From Myxococcota bacterium (GTDB taxonomy: Bacteria > Myxococcota_A > Polyangia > HGW-17): 5,375 nt of DNA. Below, in pieces: positions 1-5,375 of this stretch. The position numbers and the translations under genes are program-made. The first letter of the stretch is position 1. The number at the start of each line of letters is the position of its first letter. The notes beneath the pieces were generated by a model. It searched no databases. It saw nothing but the letters and a program-made list of their open reading frames with translations, and was not told the origin of the DNA. The stretch covers positions 1-5,375 of the forward strand of contig JAHJLU010000637.1 of assembly GCA_018821745.1 (NCBI GenBank), written 5' to 3'.

Positions 1-1191
1 ATCGGCGGCTCGGACCTGGGACCCAAAATGGTGGTGACCGCGCTGAAACCCTATATGCAGGAGGGCCTCTCCTTCCATTTTGTCTCCAACGTTGACGGAA
101 CCCACATGGCCGAGACCCTCTCCCGTGTCTCCCCGGAGACGACCCTCTTTCTGGTCGCCTCCAAGACCTTCACCACCCAGGAGACCATGGCCAACGCCCA
201 CTCGGCGCGGCGCTGGTTTTTAGCCGCAGCCCTGGACGAAAAACATGTGGCCCGCCATTTTGCGGCGATGTCCACCAACACCTCTGCCGTGGCCACCTTC
301 GGCATCGATCCGGGCAATATGTTCGAGTTCTGGGACTGGGTCGGGGGGCGCTACTCCCTGTGGTCCGCCATCGGGCTCTCCATCGCCCTCTCCATTGGCA
401 TGGAGGGGTTCATTGAGCTCCTCACGGGCGCCCACGAGGCCGATGAACACTTCCGCACCACCCCCTTCGAAAACAATATCCCCGTCATTATGGGACTGCT
501 GGGCGTCTGGTACAATAACTACCACGGCGCCCACACCCACGCCATCCTGCCCTACGATCAATACATGGAGCACTTTCCCGCCTATTTCCAGCAGGGAGAC
601 ATGGAGAGCAACGGCAAGGGCGTCACCAGGGAGGGGCAGTTCGTGGATTACAGCACAGGGCCCGTCATCTGGGGCGAGCCGGGGACCAACGGACAGCATG
701 CCTTTTATCAGTTGATCCACCAGGGCAAGAAGCTCATCCCCTGTGACTTTCTGGCCCCCGCAAACTCCCACAATCCCATGGGAGAGCACCACGCCATGCT
801 CCTCTCCAACTTCTTCGCCCAGACCGAGGCCCTCATGAAGGGCCGGACCGAGCCCGAGGCACTGGAGGAGCTGGTGGCCCACGGAGAAAACAGCCCCGCA
901 CTTCAGATCCTGGCCAGAGCAAAAACCTTCCCGGGGAACATCCCCACCAACTCCTTTCTCTTTGACCGTCTCACACCCCGAACCCTGGGCACCCTCGTGG
1001 CACTCTACGAGCATAAAATTTTCACCCAGGGGATCATCTGGGATCTCAACTCCTTCGATCAAATGGGCGTGGAGCTTGGGAAAGTCCTCGCCAAGGCCGT
1101 CCTGCCGGAGCTTTCCGGGTCCGCACCGGTATCGACCCACGACAGCTCCACCAACGGACTCATTAACCACTTTAAACAGTTGAGAAAATAA
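1..1191 (+). CDS. pgi: Glucose-6-phosphate isomerase, C-terminal part (5' end outside window)
   Basis: Interconverts glucose 6-phosphate and fructose 6-phosphate in the cytoplasm (glycolysis/gluconeogenesis). The frame is open from base 1 and begins IGGSDLGP, the sugar-phosphate-binding loop seen about 150 residues into full-length Pgi (~550 aa), so the true start lies upstream; the ATG at 28 is internal. Both family signatures are visible: DWVGGRYSLW (about 334-363) and the C-terminal FDQMGVELGK (about 1054-1083), which carries the catalytic lysine. The WGEPGTNGQH block (670-699) holds the catalytic glutamate (codon 676-678), and EHHAMLLSNFF (from 784) carries the ring-opening histidine. The C-terminus, HDSSTNGLINHFK, is intact and closely resembles the enterobacterial enzyme. 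No frameshift or missing key residue is seen. The next gene starts 20 nt after the stop, implying a shared transcript. Confidence 0.97.
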   Translation: MGGSDLGPKMVVTALKPYMQEGLSFHFVSNVDGTHMAETLSRVSPETTLFLVASKTFTTQETMANAHSARRWFLAAALDEKHVARHFAAMSTNTSAVATFGIDPGNMFEFWDWVGGRYSLWSAIGLSIALSIGMEGFIELLTGAHEADEHFRTTPFENNIPVIMGLLGVWYNNYHGAHTHAILPYDQYMEHFPAYFQQGDMESNGKGVTREGQFVDYSTGPVIWGEPGTNGQHAFYQLIHQGKKLIPCDFLAPANSHNPMGEHHAMLLSNFFAQTEALMKGRTEPEALEELVAHGENSPALQILARAKTFPGNIPTNSFLFDRLTPRTLGTLVALYEHKIFTQGIIWDLNSFDQMGVELGKVLAKAVLPELSGSAPVSTHDSSTNGLINHFKQLRK

Positions 1192-1197
1192 CCGCAC

Positions 1198-1204
1198 GGG
1201 AGGT
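1198..1204 (+). promoter_or_regulatory. Ribosome binding site of the acyltransferase gene
   Basis: GGGAGGT lies 7 nt before the ATG at 1212, inside the 20-nt gap after the pgi stop codon. It is a strong Shine-Dalgarno match at good spacing and fixes the start of the downstream gene. There is no room for a separate promoter in the gap, which supports co-transcription with pgi. Confidence 0.8.
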
Positions 1205-1211
1205 AAACACC

Positions 1212-2144
1212 ATGGAAGGAAAAACGCTGGAGATCCTGGGGACCAGTCTCAACGCCGCCGCCACCTACGCGGTCCCCCCCCTCACCCTGCTCCGGTATGG
1301 GCGGATCCTGCTGGGGATTGACCGGGCGGATCCCGAGACAGGCTTTCGCCCCGAGCGCAGGGACCCGGCCTATGTGGCCTTTATCATGCAATCACTCATG
1401 CCTCTCATTAACAGCTATTTCCGCGTTGAGGTGGAGGGTGTCGAGCACGTTCCCCACCGTGGTGGTGCGCTGGTAGTGGGAAACCACAACAGCGGACTGC
1501 AGCCCGTTGACTCCTTCATCGCCGGCCACGCCATTATGGAACACCAGGGAGTGACGAGACCCCTGTTCGGGCTGGGCCACGACTATATGTTCCGCGAGCC
1601 GGCCCTGGCGGCACTTCTGGAAAAGATCGGCATCATCCGGGCGAATCCCCGCGCGGCAGACGCTGCCTTTGAGCAGGATGGCGTCGTTGTGGTCTATCCC
1701 GGCGGCGATATCGACACCTTCAAACCCTATACGCAGCGTAACACCATCCAGTTCGGAAACAGGAAAGGTTTTATCCGCCTCGCCCTGCGAAACCGCGTCC
1801 CCATCGTCCCCGCCGTCTCAGTGGGATGCCACGAGACCTGGGTGGTCCTCACCCGCGGGGAGCAACTGGCCAAGCTGCTGGGGCTAAAAAAACGCCTGCG
1901 CACCGAGGTCTTTCCCATTGTTCTCTCCCTGCCCTGGGGTATCACCTCGGGCTTTCTGCCCTTTATTCCCCTGCCCGCCAAGATCAGCCTCCGCTTCCTT
2001 GAGCCCATCTCGTGGGACCATATCTCTGCAGACCAGGCGGATGATCCACTTGTCCTCGAGGCCTGCTACCGTGAGGTAACCGATGTCATGCAGGCCGCCC
2101 TCACTCAAATGGCCTCACAGCGCTCTTTCCCCGTCATTGGATGA
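1212..2144 (+). CDS. PlsC-superfamily (LPLAT) lysophospholipid/glycerol acyltransferase
   Basis: 310 residues. Probably transfers an acyl chain to a glycerol- or lysophospholipid-type acceptor at the cytoplasmic membrane; the acceptor cannot be read from the sequence. Motif I is NHNSGLQPVD (residues 91-100), with His92 as the presumed catalytic base and Asp100 eight residues later. This is longer than the classical H-x4-D of PlsC and resembles the extended NHSGG...P.D variant of LPLAT/MGAT-like proteins. The third block is YPGGD (162-166) in place of FPEG, followed by a KPY..R...FG.RKGF stretch and motif IV, VPIVP (196-200). The ATG is chosen for the strong GGGAGGT 7 nt upstream. Residues 1-35 are moderately hydrophobic, but no clear transmembrane helix is present, so association is probably peripheral. 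It follows pgi by 20 nt. The superfamily is secure; plsC itself is not claimed because of the divergent motifs. Confidence 0.88.
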   Translation: MEGKTLEILGTSLNAAATYAVPPLTLLRYGRILLGIDRADPETGFRPERRDPAYVAFIMQSLMPLINSYFRVEVEGVEHVPHRGGALVVGNHNSGLQPVDSFIAGHAIMEHQGVTRPLFGLGHDYMFREPALAALLEKIGIIRANPRAADAAFEQDGVVVVYPGGDIDTFKPYTQRNTIQFGNRKGFIRLALRNRVPIVPAVSVGCHETWVVLTRGEQLAKLLGLKKRLRTEVFPIVLSLPWGITSGFLPFIPLPAKISLRFLEPISWDHISADQADDPLVLEACYREVTDVMQAALTQMASQRSFPVIG

Positions 2145-2221
2145 CACTGAATATCAAAAAAGCCAGCTAACTGCCTTCACCCCGATGGAATATTTCCTCC
2201 GGCCGCCCCCGTAATATTTTC

Positions 2222-2256
2222 TTGACTTATGTAAAGAAACAGGCTTGATTTATTAA
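2222..2256 (+). promoter_or_regulatory. Possible promoter of the histidine kinase gene
   Basis: The AT-rich end of the 127-nt gap (2145-2271) holds TTGACT (2222-2227), a 5/6 match to a sigma-70 -35 box. The -10 is ambiguous: TTGATT at 2245-2250 has the right 17-nt spacing but matches only 3/6, while TATTAA (2251-2256) is better AT-wise but lies 23 nt away. No intrinsic terminator is recognisable between the acyltransferase stop and this site, so read-through from the pgi transcript is also possible. Confidence 0.3.
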
Positions 2257-2271
2257 AACTTCATAGGATGC

Positions 2272-3912
2272 GTGTGTGTCTTAGCCATGCCCGAACAGGA
2301 ACTCCACAACCAGAATCACCCCGATGACGCCCGCACTCTGGCTCGGCTTGAGCAGGAGATTGCGCTCCTCAAAACCCAGCACGAGGCCCATCTTCGGGCA
2401 AGGGCGCTCATACAGTTCGGGCAGTGGGAGCAGGACCTGACCACAGGCGCTTTCTTCTGGAGCCAGGAAGTTTTTGAAATATTTGGCCTCTCCCCCGAGA
2501 CCTTCACCCCCTCCGTTGAGAGAATTCTCCTCCTGCACCTGCCTGAAGACAGGACCACAGTGCAGGAAAATCTCTCCCGCCTGAAAACCCAGGGGGGCAC
2601 CTCCACCTTCAACACGCGGATCACACGCCCCGACGGCACCCTGCGTCACCTCCGGGTCAGCGCCATTGCCACCTGCAATGACCAGGGCCAGCCCGTGCTC
2701 CTCCAGGGCATCATCAACGACATCACCTCGGTCACCACGGCCATAGCGGAATCCCATCGCCATCTGAACAAGTATCGGTTCCTCTTTGACAACATGGCCC
2801 AGGGGGTGTTTTACCTGAGCCTCGACAAGACGCCCACCGAGGTCAACCCCGCCGCCCTGGCCATGTTTGGACTCACCAGGGAAGAGTTCCTCCAGAGCCG
2901 GAGGGATCACCCCCTGTGGGCCCTCTTTGGGGAAAACGACGCACCGATCCCGCCGGCCAGCCACCCCACGGCCCTGGCTCTCCTGACTCAGAGCGAAGTG
3001 AAGGATTTCACCGCCGGGATTCGGAATGCCCGCACCGGGGAGCTGGTGTGGGTCTCCATCAACGCCATGATGCTGGAGGATCCCGCAACAGGGGAGCCCA
3101 CCAGTGTTATCACCACGCTACACGATATCACAGCCCTCAAAAAAGCCTCGGCGTCCCTGAGAAAATCAGAGGAGCACCTGGCCCACGCCTATAAAATGGA
3201 AGCCCTGGGCACCCTCTCTGGTGGTATCGCCCACGAGTTCAACAATATTCTCGGGATTATCCTTGGCAACGCCGAGCTGGCCCTCGAGGATCTGGAGAAG
3301 TGGCACCCCGCCACCGACGCCCTCAAGGAGATCCGGGTGGCGGCGCTCCGCTCCCGCGACGTTGTCTCCCAGCTCCTCCACTTCAGTCGCAAGAGTCACC
3401 GTGTAAAGAAGTTCGTCCCCCTGCAGGACATTCTGCGCGACACCATCAAGCTCCTCGCGGCTTCTCTGCCCTCCTCCATCCAGATCACCGACAAAATCCC
3501 CGGCTCACTGCCCCTCATCAAGGCTGACTCCACCCAGATCCGTCAGGTCCTCATCAACGTGTCCACCAACGCGGCCCACGCCATGGAGAACAACGGACAC
3601 CTCTCCTTCGCCCTGGCAAAGCTACAATACGCGGAGCCCCTGACCATCAACCATTTCCAACTGGAGCCGGGCTCATACCTGCAGCTCACCGCCCGTGACA
3701 CGGGGACAGGGATCCCGGCGGAGAATCTCCCCAAGGTCTTCGATCCCTACTTCACCACCAAGAAAATCGGCGAGGGCACGGGCATGGGGCTCTCGGTCAT
3801 CCACGGCATCATGAAGGATCACAACGGCGCCGTCTGGATCGAGAGCACCCCCGGTGAGGGGACCGCCGTTCACATGGTCTTCCCCGTGGCCGCCCAGAGC
3901 ATCTCCCTTTAA
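2272..3912 (+). CDS. Soluble PAS-PAS sensor histidine kinase (NtrB-like core)
   Basis: A 546-residue cytoplasmic sensor kinase that autophosphorylates a histidine and should pass the phosphate to an unseen response regulator. Order: a short coiled-coil-like helix (about 20-45); PAS domain 1 of the PAS_3 type (about 44-152, ending GIINDIT); PAS domain 2 (about 164-287, ending HDIT); a HisKA helix with KMEALGTLSGGIAHEFNN, phospho-acceptor His321; and HATPase_c with N-box Asn429/Asn433, G1 box DTGTGI (476-481), FDPYFTTK (490-497) and G2 box GTGMGL (502-507). All kinase motifs are intact. There is no transmembrane segment, signal peptide or C-terminal receiver, so it is not a hybrid kinase. The ligand of the PAS domains cannot be predicted. 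The start is uncertain: GTG at 2272 has AGGA only 3 nt upstream, ATG at 2287 is 18 nt from it, and an in-frame TAA at 2254 limits any extension. No regulator gene is adjacent. Confidence 0.93.
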   Translation: MCVLAMPEQELHNQNHPDDARTLARLEQEIALLKTQHEAHLRARALIQFGQWEQDLTTGAFFWSQEVFEIFGLSPETFTPSVERILLLHLPEDRTTVQENLSRLKTQGGTSTFNTRITRPDGTLRHLRVSAIATCNDQGQPVLLQGIINDITSVTTAIAESHRHLNKYRFLFDNMAQGVFYLSLDKTPTEVNPAALAMFGLTREEFLQSRRDHPLWALFGENDAPIPPASHPTALALLTQSEVKDFTAGIRNARTGELVWVSINAMMLEDPATGEPTSVITTLHDITALKKASASLRKSEEHLAHAYKMEALGTLSGGIAHEFNNILGIILGNAELALEDLEKWHPATDALKEIRVAALRSRDVVSQLLHFSRKSHRVKKFVPLQDILRDTIKLLAASLPSSIQITDKIPGSLPLIKADSTQIRQVLINVSTNAAHAMENNGHLSFALAKLQYAEPLTINHFQLEPGSYLQLTARDTGTGIPAENLPKVFDPYFTTKKIGEGTGMGLSVIHGIMKDHNGAVWIESTPGEGTAVHMVFPVAAQSISL

Positions 3913-3934
3913 TTAACCTGCAAAAACGCAGGGA

Positions 3935-5161
3935 TCAGTCGGTAGCGTCCGTGGTGGTGCAGGTGAAAATCTCCACACAACGGTAGCAGCCGTCCTTGAC
4001 GATGGCCGTGGATCCCTCGCCGCACTCGGGGCGTGGCATATTGCACAGGGCCATGGGCTCCGTCTCGCAGCCGTGGGGGAAGCACCCGGGGACACAGTCC
4101 TCACAGTATGCGCAGGATCCCGTGGCACAATCGCTGCAGAACTCGTGGCTGCCGCAGTCCAAATCGGAGACACACCCGGGCTCACCCCATGCCTCGCAGG
4201 TCACAGCGTTCAGGCATTCGTAGCAACCGTCTCTAACGGCCAGCACCTCAAGCTCGCCGCACTCAGGCGTTACCAGAAGATCACAGGTCACCTCGCTGCC
4301 GTCGTCGCACCAGGAGTCACTCACCCGGTTGCAGGTGGCAATGTCCACACAGCGCCACCGGCTCTCAATTACCACGGCGGTCGCCCCGGTCTCGCACTCG
4401 GGTCTCGCCTGATTGGCGGTCTCAACCGCCTGGGTCTCACACTCATGGGTGAGACAGGCCCCCACGCAGTCCTCACAGTCGGGGCAGGAGCTGGCGCCGC
4501 AGTCGTCACAGTATTCACCGGTATCACAGTCCGCATCGATGTAACACTGGGGATACCCCCAGGGATCGCAGGTCTCGGGGTTGACACACCGGTAACAGTT
4601 GTCCTGGATGGCCAGGATCTCGTAGTCGGCGCACTGGGGCTCTGCCATGTCGCACAGTGCCTCGGTGCCATCGTCACAGATTCCCCCCATTTCCTCACAG
4701 TTTGATCGCATCACACATACCCAGCAGCCGTCACGCACCACCGCAACGCCATCGTATCCGCACTCGGGCCGGATCATATAGCAGTTGGCCTGGTCCTCTG
4801 TCTCGCATGAATGCTGCTGACAGACGGCCACACAGTCGGTGCACCCGGGACAGGAGGCGGCCCCGCACTCGTTGCACCACTCGTCGGCGTCGCAGTCAAC
4901 ATCTCCTGTACAGAGGTTCCCGTTGTTGTTGTTATTGAGCACCGGGGGTTCGCAGGTGCCGGGGTCAACACAGAGGTAGCAGTCATCCTGATAGGCGAGG
5001 ATGAGCGGTGCCGCGCACACGGGCTCCACCATCCTGCAGGAGGGCACGGTGCCGTCATCACAGGAGGGGTCATGACCAGACCCGTTGTTTGAACCCTCAA
5101 AGGTCACGTTGCACGCAGAAATAAGAAACAATAACAAGGAAATTGCGACTGAAGTTTTCAT
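3935..5161 (-). CDS. Cysteine-rich tandem-repeat lipoprotein, function unknown
   Basis: 408 residues. An N-terminal Lys, a hydrophobic stretch and the lipobox ISAC give lipidation at Cys17; Asn at +2 fits outer-membrane sorting by the Lol rule. A short Ser/Gly/Asn linker leads to three tandem repeats (about 34-161, 162-284, 285-401). Each repeat is a 6-Cys module starting CDDG, an 8-Cys acidic module (C-x5-C-x5-C-x2-C-x4-C-x2-C-x2-C-x3-C), then a second 6-Cys module starting CET. The 6-Cys modules follow C-x7-C-x6-C-x11-C-x2-C-x5-C. With Cys17 there are 59 cysteines, leaving 58 in the repeats (20+18+20), all even counts, so full disulfide pairing outside the cytoplasm is likely. The second 6-Cys module of repeat 2 lacks two cysteines (Ala249, Arg268). 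AAGGAG lies 5 nt before the ATG. The gene is convergent with the kinase and divergent from the HAD gene. It could be a surface adhesin, protease inhibitor or metal-binding protein; none is established. Confidence 0.9.
   Translation of the reverse strand: MKTSVAISLLLFLISACNVTFEGSNNGSGHDPSCDDGTVPSCRMVEPVCAAPLILAYQDDCYLCVDPGTCEPPVLNNNNNGNLCTGDVDCDADEWCNECGAASCPGCTDCVAVCQQHSCETEDQANCYMIRPECGYDGVAVVRDGCWVCVMRSNCEEMGGICDDGTEALCDMAEPQCADYEILAIQDNCYRCVNPETCDPWGYPQCYIDADCDTGEYCDDCGASSCPDCEDCVGACLTHECETQAVETANQARPECETGATAVVIESRWRCVDIATCNRVSDSWCDDGSEVTCDLLVTPECGELEVLAVRDGCYECLNAVTCEAWGEPGCVSDLDCGSHEFCSDCATGSCAYCEDCVPGCFPHGCETEPMALCNMPRPECGEGSTAIVKDGCYRCVEIFTCTTTDATD
3954..5062 (-). repeat. Three tandem ~120-residue protein repeats within the lipoprotein
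   Basis: The repeats start at Cys34 (base 5062), Cys162 (4678) and Cys285 (4309); the last cysteine is 401. The DNA has diverged, but short identities persist: CAGTCCTCACAGT occurs at 4095-4107 and again at 4467-4479, 372 bp (124 codons) apart, encoding the CEDC core of the 8-Cys module. Repeat 1 carries an extra Asn run before its 8-Cys module. The degree of divergence suggests old duplications kept under selection for cysteine spacing. Confidence 0.9.
4922..4936 (-). repeat. Trinucleotide run encoding five asparagines
   Basis: The plus strand reads (GTT)4 followed by ATT, giving residues Asn76-Asn80 of the lipoprotein between the first 6-Cys and 8-Cys modules of repeat 1. The equivalent positions in repeats 2 and 3 have no Asn run, so this is a repeat-1-specific flexible linker. 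Unit changes would stay in frame. Confidence 0.75.
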
Positions 5162-5166
5162 GGCGG

Positions 5167-5172
5167 CTCCTT
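5167..5172 (-). promoter_or_regulatory. Ribosome binding site of the lipoprotein gene
   Basis: CTCCTT on the plus strand reads AAGGAG on the minus strand, 5 nt before the ATG at 5161. It is a strong match and confirms the start that places a canonical lipoprotein signal peptide at the N-terminus. Confidence 0.8.
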
Positions 5173-5179
5173 TTTATCT

Positions 5180-5207
5180 ATTATGGCGCGAAATCGGAAA
5201 TCGGCAA
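5180..5207 (-). promoter_or_regulatory. Probable promoter of the lipoprotein gene
   Basis: On the minus strand TTGCCG (5202-5207, 4/6 match to the -35 box) is followed after 16 nt by CATAAT (5180-5185, 5/6 match to the -10 box). Transcription would begin about 10 nt upstream of the ribosome binding site. A tandem AAATCGG heptamer occupies most of the spacer. Confidence 0.45.
5191..5204. repeat. Perfect tandem heptamer AAATCGG x2
   Basis: AAATCGG occurs twice head to tail (5191-5197 and 5198-5204) with no gap, inside the divergent intergenic region. On the minus strand it lies mostly between the proposed -35 and -10 of the lipoprotein promoter. It may be a binding site or a simple duplication. 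Confidence 0.6.
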
Positions 5208-5216
5208 GAACTATTT

Positions 5217-5222
5217 TATACT
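5217..5222 (+). promoter_or_regulatory. Possible -10 element for the HAD-family gene
   Basis: TATACT matches the sigma-70 -10 box at 5/6 and sits in the AT-rich stretch CTATTTTATACT. The best hexamer at 17-nt spacing upstream, TCGGAA (5194-5199), matches the -35 box at only 3/6, so the promoter would be weak or activator-dependent. Transcription would begin near 5229, giving a leader of about 60 nt. Confidence 0.35.
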
Positions 5223-5247
5223 CGCGCCACAACAGGGGTCATACCCT

Positions 5248-5292
5248 ATGGCGTTCCAACTTCTCCCCAAGCGTGGTACAACGCTCCCATGA
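5248..5292 (+). CDS. Possible 14-codon leader ORF overlapping the HAD start
   Basis: ATG at 5248 is preceded by AGGGG (5234-5238) at 9-nt spacing and encodes MAFQLLPKRGTTLP. Its TGA stop (5290-5292) overlaps the HAD start in an ATGA arrangement (5289-5292). The HAD start itself has no visible Shine-Dalgarno sequence, so translational coupling from this ORF is conceivable. The AGGGG could pair with CCCT (5244-5247) in a small hairpin. It is short enough to arise by chance. Confidence 0.25.
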   Translation: MAFQLLPKRGTTLP

Positions 5293-5375
5293 ACACCTTC
5301 CTTTTTGACCTCGACGGCACCGTCACAGATACCAAAGCCGATATTGTCTTCTCCATCGGCAGGACCCTGGAGCTG
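5289..5375 (+). CDS. HAD-superfamily phosphatase, N-terminal fragment (3' end outside window)
   Basis: 29 codons are visible before the window ends. The protein begins MNTFLFDLDGTVTDT, the HAD motif I (DxDGTxxD): the first Asp is the phospho-accepting nucleophile and the second the general acid/base. The following sequence, KADIVFSIGRTLEL, fits the start of a cap helix as in phosphoglycolate phosphatase-like (Gph/PGMB) members, but the substrate cannot be told from this fragment. The ATG at 5289 is chosen because motif I normally lies within the first ten residues and no other in-frame start is close. No clear ribosome binding site precedes it. It is transcribed away from the lipoprotein gene, with 127 nt between the two starts. 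Confidence 0.88.
   Translation, partial: MNTFLFDLDGTVTDTKADIVFSIGRTLEL

Larger units (their letters stand above)
5184..5229. promoter_or_regulatory. 8-bp inverted repeat flanking the divergent promoter region (possible operator)
   Basis: TGGCGCGA (5184-5191) and TCGCGCCA (5222-5229) are perfect reverse complements, separated by 30 bp. The left arm overlaps the putative lipoprotein -10 edge and the right arm overlaps the end of a TATACT element facing the HAD gene. Such placement suits a regulator acting on both promoters. One such pair in a 127-bp gap is not very improbable by chance, so this is a candidate only. Confidence 0.35.

Noticed and set aside
220..1197. 325-codon open frame on the minus strand, opposite pgi
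   Set aside because: It lies wholly antisense to a clearly conserved Pgi coding sequence. Its Gly/Val-rich translation lacks recognisable motifs and is typical of the shadow frame of a GC-rich gene.
2189..2218. AATATT twice (2189-2194 and 2213-2218) in the gap before the kinase gene as an operator pair
   Set aside because: Six-base AT palindromes in an AT-rich intergenic stretch are expected by chance, and the flanks are not alike beyond a few Ts.
2281..2964. 227-codon minus-strand open frame opposite the PAS domains of the kinase
   Set aside because: It is antisense to recognisable PAS sequence, has low-complexity Gly/Glu composition, and shows no motif or convincing ribosome binding site.
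3917..3932. CCTGC-AAAAAC-GCAGG hairpin between the convergent kinase and lipoprotein genes as a bidirectional terminator
   Set aside because: The stem is only 5 bp and no T-run follows it in either direction. Termination may occur here, but the sequence does not support an intrinsic terminator.
4358..4417. Missing cysteines in repeat 2 as a sequencing error or frameshift
   Set aside because: The two replaced codons are 19 residues apart, the frame and all other spacings are kept, and four other cysteines of the module remain, so substitution is the simpler reading.
4073..4705. 210-codon plus-strand open frame opposite the lipoprotein repeats
   Set aside because: The opposite strand has a signal peptide, a ribosome binding site and regular cysteine spacing. 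This frame has Ala/Gly/Val-rich sequence explained by the complement of Cys/Asp/Glu codons.
3954..5062. Regular recurrence of short identical DNA strings as a CRISPR array
   Set aside because: The period is about 370 bp, the copies are diverged, and the repeats encode an in-frame protein with a signal peptide.

Overview
The window reads as a chromosomal stretch from a GC-rich Gram-negative bacterium. Evidence for this is a lipobox-type lipoprotein, a soluble PAS histidine kinase with an NtrB-like HisKA/HATPase core, and GC-ending codons throughout. The cysteine-rich lipoprotein with recurrent CDDG modules, together with a 'KMEALG...HEFNN' type kinase, recalls the former Deltaproteobacteria (Myxococcota, Bradymonadota and relatives). 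That placement is an impression from protein style, not a database result. No mobile element, RNA gene or CRISPR array is visible.

Layout: (1) Positions 1-1191, plus strand: the C-terminal ~396 residues of glucose-6-phosphate isomerase, cut by the left edge. (2) Positions 1212-2144, plus strand: a PlsC-superfamily acyltransferase 20 nt downstream with a strong ribosome binding site, very probably in the same transcript. (3) Positions 2145-2271: a short intergenic stretch that may hold a promoter. (4) Positions 2272-3912, plus strand: a soluble sensor histidine kinase with two PAS domains and no receiver or membrane segment. (5) Positions 3935-5161, minus strand, convergent with the kinase (22 nt apart): a secreted 408-residue lipoprotein with 59 cysteines in three tandem ~120-residue repeats. 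(6) Positions 5162-5288: a divergent intergenic region with back-to-back promoter-like elements, a tandem heptamer, an 8-bp inverted repeat and a possible 14-codon leader ORF. (7) Positions 5289-5375, plus strand: the first 29 codons of a HAD-family phosphatase, cut by the right edge.

The first two genes are metabolic (glycolysis/gluconeogenesis and lipid acylation). The kinase is an orphan within this view: no response regulator is adjacent. The most unusual object is the lipoprotein. Every repeat has the cysteine plan 6-8-6, with almost invariant spacing. One of the six 6-Cys modules has lost exactly two cysteines, the second and fourth. This suggests that these two form a disulfide, which would match the 2-4 pairing and approximate spacing of Kazal-type domains. 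No shared pathway linking all the genes can be read from the sequence.
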